Shown here: in pieces, positions 32,044-42,700 of the stretch
Numbering within the stretch: the stretch's first letter is position 1
Layout: each line of letters opens with the position of its first letter
DNA from: Sacculina carcini
Lineage: Eukaryota > Arthropoda > Thecostraca > Sacculinidae
Length of the DNA stretch: 64,000 nucleotides
Assembly (NCBI GenBank): GCA_916048095.2
Contig: OU696578.1
Span: 5,507,826-5,571,825, forward strand
Direction of reading: 5' to 3'
Program-made: the position numbers and the translations under genes
Notes under the pieces: generated by a model
Told to the model about the DNA's origin: nothing
Seen by the model: the letters and a program-made list of their open reading frames with translations, nothing else
The model's database searches: none

Positions 32044-32345
32044 AATGGATAGTAAAATATATGTAGCTTCCACATTCTTGGACATATCACAAGTATTCGA
32101 GTCGTTAAATCATAAATCATGTTGGCAAAGTTACGTAAGGAATTGTATCTGCTTTGTGTAACGATGTGTGTTCTAGTCACGAATAATCAGACATTTGTCA
32201 CGCTCTATGCATATAGTTGAAGTGGATGAGAAAATTATGCTGCAGATCCACGTAGCCAAATTTTTGGAAGTAAAAGTAGATGATAACTTAAAGTGGAAAG
32301 AACACATTGATTGTCTATGCACAACATTTTCGAAGATGTCGTGAA
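32044..32345 (+). pseudogene. LINE reverse transcriptase fragment
   Basis: Plus-strand frames give VASTFLDISQVFESLNHKSC, matching the AxxLDxSKAFDxxNHxxL motif of LINE reverse transcriptases. After stops comes IHVAKFLEVKVDDNLKWKEH, matching KFLGVxIDxxLxWKxHI of the thumb. The palm with FADD is deleted between them. With the ORF1 relic upstream it may be the remainder of one Jockey/CR1-like element split by hAT element 2. Confidence 0.6.
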
Positions 32346-32831
32346 TCATTTACATTTACTGTACAAGGTACAGTAGACCTATAAAAATGTGTTTTTTCAA
32401 ATGCATGCCGATCGATGTTTTCCCCATTCCCCATTGTCTGAATATACCAAATATCATCATTATTTTAATTTTGACCTCGTCGATGTCTGCCTCCCGAGCG
32501 GTGAAATGTTCTGGCTCCTTTTCTATAAAAAAATTACCCAAATGCGATACACTGCATTTTTATGTTATCATACTTATAGTAGATGTTACAGCGTTATACA
32601 CGATATCAAGTGAAAACTGACAATTTTTATGTGAATTCATTTATTTTGAATTAGGCACTTAAACCTCAGATAATAATGTATGTTCTATGTTAATTTTTCC
32701 AATAAGACTTATAAACAATCGAATAATTTTGGGTTTATCATCCAAATAGGAATTATTGAACATTTTGGTGAAGGTTATTAAGTTTAAATTCACAAAACTA
32801 CATTAATATATCCTCTAAAAATGCAACGGTA
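32346..32831. other. No recognisable feature
   Basis: AT-rich spacer after the reverse transcriptase relic. Nothing coding is supported. Confidence 0.4.
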
Positions 32832-34326
32832 CTATAGAGAAAATTTGTCTTTGTTTAAGTTGGCTTTCTTGAAGTTGGGAAACTTCCTGCTATGGTATTC
32901 GTCAACTTGTAGCAGAGAAGCTCTTTGTTCTGGATCAGTGGTTGTTTTACTTGCAAAGTCACTAATTAACTTTACTCTTCTATCAGCAACGTCGTTTGTA
33001 ACTTTCACAGACGCCACAAATTTTGCGCAATCTAGTAACCTCTATGTTTATCCCAGGTGTCTACAGGAGACGTAAGCCATTCACTGATGACATCAAGAGC
33101 AGAAAACAAAAAGTGAGAATCATGGTCTACTGGAGAACCACTAGGTCCGAGAGTGTGGTATTTGCGGTAACGACAGGAAATACCGTCTTACTTTTGCTAT
33201 AACTTTCCACAGGCTTTCTGTTTCCGATATCTTGGTTGTAACTTTTTTCACATTTGGTGATGCAATTGCGCGAGCTGAATAAAACAAATGAGACTACTTC
33301 CTGAGCTAGATACCAACGGTGGTTGTAACATTTTCTAAGGACACCATTCGCGAGTTCTGCTTCATGTTCTTTGTACTGTATCATGTCTTTCATGAACTGC
33401 AGGTCATGTTTTGGCGCGTCTGCAGCCGATGATGAGGTCACCCAGTGACTTGTGTAGAACAGCGTCAAAAACTGAGTAAATATCTTTAGCTTGAATACAA
33501 CATCACTGCTGTAGTTGAGCTCTTCGAAAAACATGGACATTTGCATTGAATATATCTCAATAGCCATTCAGCGAGCCTGGTGCATGGCGCATGGCTTTGA
33601 CAAGTGCATACCACGGGATGGTTAGTCACCCAAGATATTTTGAGTCAACTTTGCCACCTCTCTGTAGTATCGGTTCTCAGCTCTCAGACTTGCACATTGA
33701 AGAAAATGTTTCACTTCTGAAATTGTACTGTTTTTTCTCTGTTTCAGATCAGGTTTGTCCTTGTTCAAGACCTTTTGACACCTCTTATTGAACTTGTCCC
33801 ATTTATCCTTTACATTTTTGAAAATTGGGTTGTCAGCACTGTTTACACTGTCTGCAGAAGACAGCTTCCCATGCACCTCCAACGAGTAACTCAGATATGT
33901 GATGTCGACACACCAAATAAAATAATTTAGTTCCCAAATGTTCTTCGATTAACTTTGCTGCACCTTTGTTGATACCTGTAGCTTGCCGCGGTATCAAATA
34001 CTAAACCAGAACTTTTTCCGTGATGCGCCATGATTCCATCAGCTCTAATGAAGCATTGCATTGAAAGAATCCTGTAATCCTGTTCTGAAGCTATCAATGA
34101 ATGACACACCAAGAAACTTGCCTTCTTCATAGTATGGAGCACCAGAAACAAGTACTGCTAGGGTTTCCACAGTACATGATTTGCCTAGAACGTCCTTCAA
34201 ATGTTTTCCGTCCCAGTGAAGCACATAATGATCGGGCGAAAAATATTTGAAGTCGTTCATAAAAATTTGCTTCAAATTATGACGACTATTTATTCTGCTT
34301 TGCCTTGTAGTGGAAGGTGATATCAC
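32832..34326 (-). pseudogene. Uncharacterised transposase-like family 2, broken copy
   Basis: In minus sense the pieces are, in order: a serine/threonine-arginine segment (SPSTTRQSRINSRHN), YVLHWDGKHLKDVLGKSC, VLVSGAPYYEEGKFLGV, LVFDTAAS then TGINKGAAKLIEEHLG in a shifted frame, FYLVCRHHISELLVGGAWEA, AIEIYSMQMSMFFEEL, DLQFMKDMIQYKEHEAELAN, NHRWYLAQEVVSFVLFSS and a tail (TDPEQRASLLQVDEYHSRKF). I recognise this order from a multi-copy family common in arthropod and cnidarian genomes, annotated only as uncharacterised. HWDGK and FDTTASNTG-like strands plus a CRHH motif suggest an RNase H-fold DDE-type transposase, an inference. At least four frameshifts and many stops are present. Confidence 0.6.
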
Positions 34327-35340
34327 CTGGTATATAACCTATATACCCTGGTGCTCCTGTGTTTAGGGTGAATCGTCGTTGCTTGCACTTCCTAGTACAA
34401 TAGACTTCATTATTATGGCCAATGACGCAATGGCCAATACACATGAAATGACACACGCCACTGGGTGAATTGAATTTAATAATCATGTATATTTTGCGTT
34501 TATACGAAAGCAAATATCATCAACTTCAACAACAATAACAACTTCATCAACAATTATACGAAAAATACAATACATCGGATTTGGGTCATCTTCCACAGAA
34601 ATGGAGGAAGAACATTTCAAGGCTCGGTAGGCAGGCATCGCCAATATCAAAAAGTAAAATAATTGCTGAAAAATGTTTAAATAAATGTTTAATGTTCAAT
34701 AAATGTTTAGTATATTTAGACCATGGAGAATGGGAAAAACATTGATCGGCATGAATTTGAAAAAAACGTCTTTTGAATAGGTCTAAAGGTACAGTCTAAA
34801 ACAGGAATCCTTATTATCACTCTACTTACTCTCATTTCATTCAAAATTAATATACTGTATTTCCATCTGGGGATGTACTTGGCCCTCTTTCATGGATAAA
34901 TTGAGTATGGAAAAATAGTGCTATGACGAGTAACGTGAATAAGTGCATATAATTCATTTAATTGTGTTAAGTTTATGTGCACCATGTGGATATTCCAATG
35001 AATGTTCGAATGACTATGCAGTAGTAAATACGATATCAATAATTTAGACTCTCCCAGACGCGCAATCAGGACTAATAGAGAGGAATTTGAATTAAAATAC
35101 ATATATATTGAGTACAGCTTAACAATTTAAAAATAAGAATTGTTTGCGTAAATAGATGTTTTCAAGTGCAAAATATATATTCCTCCCAATGCCTGAAATT
35201 GTTCATGACCGGTGAGGTTATTTAGCGCTTGGATGTCATTTTCAGCTACTTATTCGAAAATCAATACTACTCTTAGTTAGCTATCATGATGATGTCGGGA
35301 TAATCTACTGTTTCAAACACTGGGTTATACTGGCTCCGGG
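34327..35340. other. No recognisable gene
   Basis: No accepted coding region. The part nearest 34327 may hold the lost N-terminus of family 2; the part nearest 35340 may hold that of the piggyBac relic. Confidence 0.35.
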
Positions 35341-36371
35341 ATGATGACATCTTCAATGCAATGGTTGCTCAGAGTATGGGGAGGGATACCTTACAGATAA
35401 TTCAAATGTTAACACCAACAAGTCAGATCCATATCACAATTTACGATCCATATTCGACTTGGCAAACAATATCCAGATATTACTAACATCTGAAGAGTAA
35501 TCTGTTGACGAGTTCATGGTTCCTCATTACGGATGTCTACCATTCAGACAATAATTCAGAAGGAAGTCAGTGATATTCGGCTTAAAATTGTGATGTATGT
35601 GCTCAACGGATGGCTTCTTCATTCATTCCGAGGCATACGGTGGGGCAGCAACACGTCTGAAAAGTACAGGTTGTGGTCAGTTGTCAGATATTGTTCCAAG
35701 TATTATTCAGAAATGTTCACTGCATCCTGGTCATCATCTGACATTCGACATTTCTTTCTCTTCACTATCTCTCACGGAACAACTCTCGCGTACTTAATCG
35801 CGCACCGAAGGAAGAGATCATATTATCTTGTGCAATCAACAAATACGGTGGATTATTAGTCATCCACTTGATTTGCCTTGTCTGATAGAAGTACGCCAGA
35901 GCGGTATCAATCATAAGCAATAGACATGGGATTGAAGCGAGACACAATACTTTTGGATGGATCAAACAAGTAAAATAGAATTTGGTGACTGATATGCCGG
36001 CTGTTGTTGCCGTGTATAATATAATAATATGTGGAGTGGATCTCCATGGCCGATCTGTCGCAAATTATGAATGCAATTTCACTCTTAGAAATGGTGGTGA
36101 CCTCTCCTCACATGACAAATTAGTTCAACGGTGGTGAATACGTGGATTTTATTCAAGAAACAAGGCCGCAATGTTATTACATAGTTTCACAAGGGAATGT
36201 GTTCTAGACACCATACAACAGCATGGTGAAGTGATGTCAGGATCCGGCCCTCGACCACAGCCTGTTTCTAGTTGTTCAACTGGAGGAGACACGCAGCGTT
36301 TCCAGTGGAAACTGTCCATCCATATGGCATGCAACAGGCATCAGCTATTGAAAATATCAGGAAAATCTTAA
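35341..36371 (+). pseudogene. piggyBac transposase remnant
   Basis: Plus-strand frames read RSIFDLANN, then SVDEFMVPHYG (first catalytic aspartate), FFIHSEAYGGAATRLKSTG, HPGHHLTFDISFSS (second aspartate), VSIISNRHG, CGVDLHGRSVANYE (third aspartate, with HDQ changed to HGR) and a C-terminal segment FTRECVLDTIQQHGEV ending at the stop 36369-36371. The order matches the piggyBac DDE_Tnp_1_7 domain from just before the first aspartate. At least five stops or shifts are present and the N-terminal third is not recognisable. No TTAA-bounded terminal repeat was identified. Confidence 0.75.
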
Positions 36372-36748
36372 AATAGTTTCCATGTTTAAAGTATGAATCC
36401 GGAATTTATACATAAATTTCATATATGTGCTTAATTGCTCAATTTTGTTTTGTTAATTTTGGTTTAATCTTGTTTAATATTTGCTCAATTTCGTTGTTTA
36501 AAAATTTAATTTATTATGGTTAATTGTTTTATTTCCCCTATTTAATGTTGTCCTAATTCACCTTTAGTTATTCGTGCTTTGTGTGCATGTATTGGCTGAA
36601 TTAAGTGGTTGAATCTAGAATATTTTTCATTTTTTACTATTTGATTTTTCAGTATAATTTAATTTTTTGTGTTTTGAGGAGCACACAAGTATATTGTTGC
36701 AAATATATATTCTCAAATGCCTATTTATGAGCAAATTATTAGCAAAAA
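36372..36748. other. No recognisable feature
   Basis: Very AT-rich stretch with TTTAATTTT-like words between the piggyBac relic and the twin hairpins. Confidence 0.4.
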
Positions 36749-36807
36749 ACGGAAAGACTAATAGTTAGTCTTTCCGTCTTTCTTTTCAACTGATAGTCAG
36801 TTGAAAA
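36749..36807. repeat. Two adjacent perfect hairpins, both with a TAG loop
   Basis: First hairpin: 13-bp arms 36749-36761 and 36765-36777 (ACGGAAAGACTAA / TTAGTCTTTCCGT). Second: 11-bp arms 36783-36793 and 36797-36807 (TTTTCAACTGA / TCAGTTGAAAA). Each has the loop TAG and they are five bases apart. No gene is adjacent. Confidence 0.9.
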
Positions 36808-37216
36808 ATTATACAAGCAAGCGCCGAGTGGCAACCTTTGTTGTCATCACTAAATTGCCTCTAACCATTTGTCGAGGGCTTATTAAATCTGCTTACTAGG
36901 GGTTTTCAAGCTCATTTCTATTCAAATATTGTACTTATATATATTACCATACTCTTTTTCGGCACTAATTGTTTAAAATGAAGTACTTACATATTTATTT
37001 CTTGTTTCTGAGGATATTCAGGTCGATTAAGTGGGGTGATAGAGTGTTTCATATGCAGCAATATATGCAGCAATATTCCAGAAGAGAAAACCTTGATCTG
37101 ATGACACCCAAATACAAAACACGACTAAAACTGTATCATGTATATGAGACCAGAAGTGTGGAACTCATAGTCTAATGCAATCAAAGCTAAGTATTTTGCA
37201 ATATTCATTTATTCCT
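36808..37216. other. No recognisable feature
   Basis: Spacer with GCAGCAATAT repeated twice near 37056 and 37066. No coding region is supported. Confidence 0.4.
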
Positions 37217-38043
37217 TTAACCCTAGAACACAAACCCCGGGTGATTTCCACCCGAAGCCGGGCAGGTTACGTGATCACCACTCGGCGGGATGAATAACTG
37301 GCTTGTGATTCCATATAACTCCAGTTCTCAGCGGATCGTGCTGGGGACAGCGTGTATGAGTGAGCTTGATTTGTAGAATTTTCCGACAGAGCGGGATTCG
37401 GTTGATTTTTACCCGAAGTTTGTGATAAAAGGTGTAATTGTTTGTGGGTGGAATCCACCCGAGGTTTGTAATGGTGTATTTTTGTGATGAGTTTTTAAAG
37501 TTGTTTTTCTATTTGCGGGTATTGAATATTACATTACAGTAAGATAAAGTGAATATGAGTAAGAAAACATATAAACATTACTCCAGTGGCGAGCTAGAGA
37601 GCATTATGAACACTACTGGTGCATTACCAGTGACGTCAGATCTGAGCGACAGTGATGATGATGAACAGTACGATGTTGTAGAATTGGAGACTCTGTATGA
37701 CAGTGATTTCGATCAAGATTACATCCCGAAACCCAGTGATGTGGAGGGTGATGAGAGTGGTGTTGGCATGCCTAGATCGACTCGTGCAAGGAAAAGACCA
37801 CCACATACCTCTACGCCTCGCAGACGTCATGCTACCTCTACTTATGTTGCCTCTCCTGCTGCCACCCCCGCTGCCTCTCCTGCTGCCACCCCCGCTGCCT
37901 CTACCTCTGCTGTTTCTATGTTTGCTGCCCCTGCTGCCTCTGCTGCCACCCCTGCCGGCTGGAGGGGAAAAGGCCCCGTGATGACGACGATCCTCCATCA
38001 ATCACACAGGGGAACAATTTTCTTCGAATTGTTTGCTGCATAG
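37217..38043 (+). mobile_element. piggyBac element, 5' end with TTAA target and transposase N-terminus
   Basis: TTAA (37217-37220) is followed by CCCTAGAACAC, the standard start of piggyBac-superfamily elements. Subterminal copies of CACCCG/CGGGTG hairpins occur at about 37238-37254 and 37447-37461. A transposase N-terminal coding region follows. No matching 3' end is present: the sequence becomes unrecognisable after 38043 and a CR1 LINE follows. Confidence 0.65.
37555..38043 (+). CDS. piggyBac transposase N-terminal region (truncated)
   Basis: From the ATG at 37555 (MSKKTYKHYSSGELESIMNT) the protein is rich in acidic residues (DLSDSDDDEQYDVVELETLY, FDQDYIP), as piggyBac N-termini are, followed by a basic segment (RSTRARKRPP) and a low-complexity alanine/proline/threonine repeat (PAATPAASPAAT, encoded by a CTGCC-rich tandem repeat near 37850-37960). 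The catalytic DDE domain is missing. In another frame just before the stop, QGNNFLRIV resembles the domain entry, so a frameshift probably occurs around 37975. The protein cannot transpose the element. Confidence 0.55.
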   Translation: MSKKTYKHYSSGELESIMNTTGALPVTSDLSDSDDDEQYDVVELETLYDSDFDQDYIPKPSDVEGDESGVGMPRSTRARKRPPHTSTPRRRHATSTYVASPAATPAASPAATPAASTSAVSMFAAPAASAATPAGWRGKGPVMTTILHQSHRGTIFFELFAA

Positions 38044-38480
38044 ATTTTTTTCAAACATTCTTACGTATTTTGGTCTGCTGAATCCGAATCTGAACTCCGT
38101 TTAGCTCTGCATGCTCCAGTTTTAATGCAATTTGGAGTTTTCCATTCATGTTTTCATTCAGAGTTTTCCATGGCACACCCCAGTTTTTCCATTGTTGTCA
38201 CATTGGTATATTACCTGCGATGCTTATACTGGCTAAACCGCATGTAATGTGCTGCTGAAATGTTTTAAGATATTGTTGTGCGATGGTGCAAGGTGAGAGA
38301 GAGTGAGATACTGTGGGTCAGTGAGTATGTGAACATGTTAGTGTGCTTATGTTTGTGCGGGGTTAGGTTATGATTGTGTGTACGATTGTGCCTGTACGAT
38401 TGTGTGTCTGCAAATTTTACATGTCCTGCCACGGTGTGCGCGTGTGTGTGTTCTTACTAGTTGTCCTTACTAGTTGTCTT
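38044..38480. other. No recognisable gene
   Basis: TG-rich sequence between the piggyBac N-terminus and the LINE. Two copies of TACTAGTTGTC(C/T)T, 13 bp apart, at about 38453-38480 may be the short tandem repeats at the 3' end of the LINE. Confidence 0.4.
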
Positions 38481-38492
38481 CGCAGGAATGAG

Positions 38493-40149
38493 TCAGAGGC
38501 TCGTGACTCCCGCCTTCCAGTTGTCATATGTCTTCTTAAACAGTTGTGTCGTTGGCTGTTGTACTATGTCGCTTGGTAATCTATTCCATCTATCTACTGC
38601 TCTATTTGGGAAACTATATTTTTGGATGTCCTTTTTAATCCTGCGTTTTTGTAGGCCAAAACTGTGATTCCTATTAGATTTTGAGAATTGAAACAACTTC
38701 TGATTTTCCATTTTATCCTTCCCTGTAAGACATCTATAAACTGAGATTAAATCCCCTCTAACTCTCCTTTCTTCTAGCGTTGTGAAACCTAACTTTTTTA
38801 GTCTGTCGAAATATGCCAAATGTTTGATGCTTCCTAAAATTTTTGTGGCTGATTTCTGTACCTTCTCCAGTTTTTTAATATGTTTTTGTAAATGTGGACT
38901 CCAAACAATTTCTGCATATTCCAATGTTGGCCGAATGGTGGATGTAATCAATTTAGCTAGTATCCCCTCATCAATGTACGAAAATGCTGCTTTTATGTTC
39001 GCTATCTTGTTATTCGCTTTCTTGACTATATTTGAAATGTGACTTTCTGGTGAAAGGCTGCTGTGAACTATTATTCCGAGGTCTTTCTCTTTGGAGACGT
39101 CCTTTAGCTCAATATCTTTTAACTTGTACCTCCAGAAAGGCCGTTCTTGCCCTCTTCCAAAGCGTATAACATGACATTCTTCGACATTAAATGGCATTTG
39201 CCATTTTGTACTCCAGCTTGAAAGTTCTTCCAAACCTTTTTGCAATGTCTGACAATCTTCTATGCAGGACACATTTGTTTGTAGTTTAATATCATCTGCA
39301 AACAAGTTCATGTACACGCCACTCGGAACGGTTTTTTCAATATCATTAATATATATCATGAAGAAGATTGGTGCGAGCACAGTGCCCTGAGGCACACCAC
39401 TTTTCACTTTCCGCCAAGACGAGAAATGTCCTCTGAGACACGTTCTCATTCGTCTATTTTTCAAAAAGTCTCCCATCCATGTTTCCAGTTCCTCGTTGAT
39501 TCCTCCGATGGTCCTCAACTTGTAGAGTAATTTATCGTGAGGGACCTTGTCGAATGCTTTTCAAAATCTATGTAAACAGCGTCTGTCCTCTGTCCTCTTT
39601 CCTGTATATTCTCAGTAATACGACTGTAAAAACTGACAAGATTTGCTGCTGTAGATCTATTACTTCTAAATCCGAATTGACTTTGAGTAATAGTTTGGTT
39701 GCTTTCCAGATAATTGACCCACTGTTTTTTATAATTTTTTCCATAATTTTGCATGCGACACTGGTCAGCGAGATCGGTCTATAATTTTTCGGATCTTCAT
39801 CGTTGCCCTTTTTGAGCAGCGGTGTAACATTGGCTTCTTTCCATAGTGTTGGCAATTTGCCATTTCTTATTGAGTTTTCCATAATTATTTTCAAAGGCTT
39901 GCATAGTGTTTCGGCGCATTCTTTCAGCACATAGCTCGCTATGTCATCAGGTCCGCTCGATTTGTATCTTTGCAGCGACACCATTTCTTTTTGCACTTGA
40001 TATTCGGTAATCACAATCGCCTCCATTTCTCTAGACGGTGAATACTCTCCTTCCATTGTGCAGTCTAGTTCATCTGTGAATACCGATTGGAAATGCTCGT
40101 TTAATATCTCACATATATCATCGTCAGTCGTATATCTTTGTCCATTCAC
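38493..40149 (-). pseudogene. CR1 LINE reverse transcriptase
   Basis: Minus sense: SSGPDDIASYVLKECAETL, TLWKEANVTPLLKKGNDEDP, KNYRPISLTSVACKIMEKII, then in another frame SQFGFRSNRSTAANLVSFY and DAVYIDFEK, then from 39518 FLKNRRMRTCLRGHFSSW, SGVPQGTVLAPIFFMIYIND, the active site LFADDIKL, and the C-terminal thumb (ILGSIKHLAYFDRLKKLGF, AVDRWNRLPSDIV). The order and motifs are those of CR1/pol-like LINE reverse transcriptases and all catalytic residues are kept. Frame breaks lie at the T6 run 39725-39730 and the T4 run 39558-39561 (plus-strand coordinates). It copies the LINE RNA at the target site. Confidence 0.88.
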
Positions 40150-40151
40150 CG

Positions 40152-41020
40152 CTATACATTGAATTTTTTTTTTTTTTTGGTACGGCTGTTGATATACCCG
40201 TGAAACGATTTCGGTTCAACCTTGTACTTTTCCAGTATGTATTTTTCATATTGTTTCTGTGCTTCTCTTCTGACCTTTGTATAGTTGTTTCTACTCTTTT
40301 TGTATCTCTCGTAACTATCAGAATCTAAGACTTTTCTGTAGTTCTTCCATAGTTTATCTCTCTCTCTTTTCGCTTCCATGGAAGTTTTGTTGAACCATTG
40401 CTTTTTTTTCTTCGTATGTTTCTTGATCGGCACATACGTTCTCACTGCATCATCGTATATACGACAAAAGGCGTTATACTGCACATCAATGTCTCCTTCC
40501 AATGCTTCTTCCCAATTTATATTTCTAAAATACTCATTCAACTTTTTGTAGTCTCCTTTTTTATAGTCCAAGAAGTGCATCTGTTCTACTCCATGCAAAA
40601 TTACATCTCTAGTCAATACATAGTTGAAAGAGATCACGATGTGGTCACTTTTCCCAAATGGTGGCTCATATTTGATACTTTGTACTTCTTCCTTTCGTTT
40701 TGTAAACACTACATCGAGCATTGACGGTTGACATTTCCCTCTTTTCCGAGTTTCTTCGCTGATGTGCTGCGTGAGAAAAAAGTCTTGGGTCAATTTCATC
40801 ATATCATCTCTCAGTGTATTCGTTGTTCCCTCAGAGTAATACTCGTTCCACTTTATGTTGCAGTTGAGGTCACCGGTTATGATTATGTTTTTCTTGTTTT
40901 TGCGTTCGGATCTATCTAAAATGGATTTCATGCCATGAACTGTTGAGTTCCTCAGGTCTTCGTAGTCATCTTGTCTCCAGGCTTTCGTTTTTCGTTTGGT
41001 GGCATGTATACAACTGCAAC
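40152..41020 (-). pseudogene. CR1 LINE endonuclease (C-terminal half)
   Basis: Minus sense: VAVVYMPPNEKRKPG near 41010, a one-base break at about 40973, then ILDRSERKNKKNIIITGDLN (the GDxN metal-site motif), SMLDVVFTKR and FGKSDHIVISF (the SDH catalytic motif). These are the apurinic-like endonuclease landmarks of LINEs, which nick the target. The linker (KKKQWFNKTSMEAKRERDKL) and KYKVEPKSFHGYINSRTK lead toward the reverse transcriptase; the frame is lost at a T15 run (40164-40178). Confidence 0.85.
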
Positions 41021-41087
41021 AGTCACTGTGTCTTCGGTGTGCGAGTTTGCGAGTGTGTGTATGAATGCGTATGCCCTATGTTATTTA

Positions 41088-42180
41088 AAACTGTGATTGG
41101 CCTACTAAAATACCACAAGCAAAACTGGACAATTTGTGTGGACCTCAAAATAGTAAATTTCCTTCTAGATCAACTAAAAGGATTTACGAAGTACTGCTAT
41201 CAGTGCATTTGAGAAAGTAGAGCTCAAGACAATAACTGGGTCCAGAATAAATTATCCATGTGTGAGACTCTGGAAGCAGATATGCCAAATATTGTCCACA
41301 ATCCAATTGTCAGTCGATAAAATATACTTCTTTCCATTCATATCAAGCTGGATTGATGGAACAATTTGTGAAGGCGTTGAATCCTGAAGGCGAATGTTTC
41401 GAGCACAAATTTTCTGTGCTCCCTAGTTTGTGCTTCGAGAAGATTAAGGAAGGGGTGCTTGATGAACCACAGATTCGTGCACTTGTGCGTGATCAAGAAT
41501 TTGTCAGAAAGTTGAATGACAAGTAAAGAACTGTATGGTTTACATTTGCATGACTGTATTAAAGGTGAAAGGCTTAAATGACAGTTGCTACACGGGAAGA
41601 AGCCGAAGCTTATGAGCTCAGTTGCGTCCCATGCAGCTCAATGCAACCGCATAACCAGCCCTCTCTGCGCTATGGCGCCACAAGGACGGAAGTCGAATTA
41701 GAGAGAGCCACCTCCCCAGAATGCATGGCACAACACATGGCTGATATCTCGTATCCATTTATTGATGGGTGGACAGGAGCTGTTGGATTATAGAGTTTGC
41801 CCAATCCAATTATTTTTCACCGATATTCTTGCCACCGACCTCCCGCTTATTGATAGCAACGTTTCTCGGTAACAAAAAAGATCTCAGCTATGAAACCCTT
41901 GTAGCGAGTATGTTTTTAGCTTTTCGTGACCATGGATAAATCATGAATGACAAACTTCATTACTTGAACAGTCATCTTGATACATCCCCTCACAATCTAG
42001 CAGCTGTAATTGACGAGCAAGGTCAGCGCTTCAATCAGGACCTGAAGACCATGGAAAAACGTTACCAAGGGAGATGGGACAAACATATGATGACAGGTTA
42101 CTTCTGCAGCATCAAACGCAAATTTTCTGAGACTATCCACAGATCCAGAAGTTGCAAGCGCAAATTCATGGCCAATTAAA
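41088..42180 (+). pseudogene. Uncharacterised family 1, second broken copy
   Basis: Plus strand: LLKYHKQNWTICVDLKIVNF, LDQLKGFTKYCYQC, PNIVHNPIVSR, MEQFVKALNPEGECFEH, EPQIRALVRDQEFVRKLND, a non-homologous stretch (about 41525-41930), then LHYLNSHLDTSPHNLAAV, DEQGQRFNQDLKTMEKRYQG, RWDKHMMTGYFCSIKRKF and a stop at 42177-42179. These align in order with the C-terminal half of the pseudogene at 9759-11335. The WDSRA block and the central FLGN block are lost. Stops near 41213 and 41525 confirm it is dead. The N-terminal half is absent, where the CR1 LINE now lies. Confidence 0.72.
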
Positions 42181-42360
42181 TAGCAATCGGGCTTTGCCTC
42201 CTCATAAAGGCAAGTGTCATAATATAGAGTATATTGCCAGTATAATATCGAGTATAACCACTGTTCATTTGGGGAATTCCTTCAAATTGTGATATTTTAA
42301 ATACAATTATGCTATCTAGCACTTTGTTTTTGCCCAGCTATATTTAATAGTTTTATTTGT

Positions 42361-42479
42361 ATTATATATTTATTTATATTATATATTTATTTATATTATA
42401 TGTTTATTTATATTATATATTTATTTATATTATATATTTATTTATATTATATATTTATTTATATTATATATTTATTTAT
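42361..42479. repeat. 17-bp AT minisatellite, seven copies
   Basis: Seven consecutive copies of ATTATATATTTATTTAT, one with a single change (ATG for ATA in copy 3), followed by decayed TTATATTA-type repeats to about 42530. Confidence 0.92.
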
Positions 42480-42700
42480 AATATTTATATTATTTATATA
42501 ATTTATATTATTTATTTATAATATATTTTAAAACATATCTTTCTTAATACACTACGTCAACGCTATGATGACAAAGTTATGTGCATTTTAAATACGTTTA
42601 TTGCAAAAAAACTAGAGCATGGAGAAAAAATCAAACTCCAGATATGGGATCAGCGTGAAAAATTGTACAGTATTCACTGTTTGATATATATGCCGCAAAA
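42480..42700. other. AT-rich spacer
   Basis: Decayed tail of the minisatellite and unassigned sequence ahead of the piggyBac relic. Confidence 0.4.

Larger units (their letters stand above)
38481..41020 (-). mobile_element. CR1-type LINE, 5' truncated, nearly intact
   Basis: Minus-strand non-LTR element with endonuclease followed by reverse transcriptase and a C-terminal region, about 2.5 kb. There is no poly(A) tail; the 3' end carries short tandem repeats, as in CR1 elements. The 5' part (ORF1, start of endonuclease) is lost at about 41020. It breaks frame in only four places, three of them at homopolymer runs. Confidence 0.85.

Noticed and set aside
37697..37981. Leucine/proline-rich plus-strand frame in the piggyBac N-terminus
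   Set aside because: It is a shifted reading of the alanine/threonine/proline repeat and starts inside the transposase frame.
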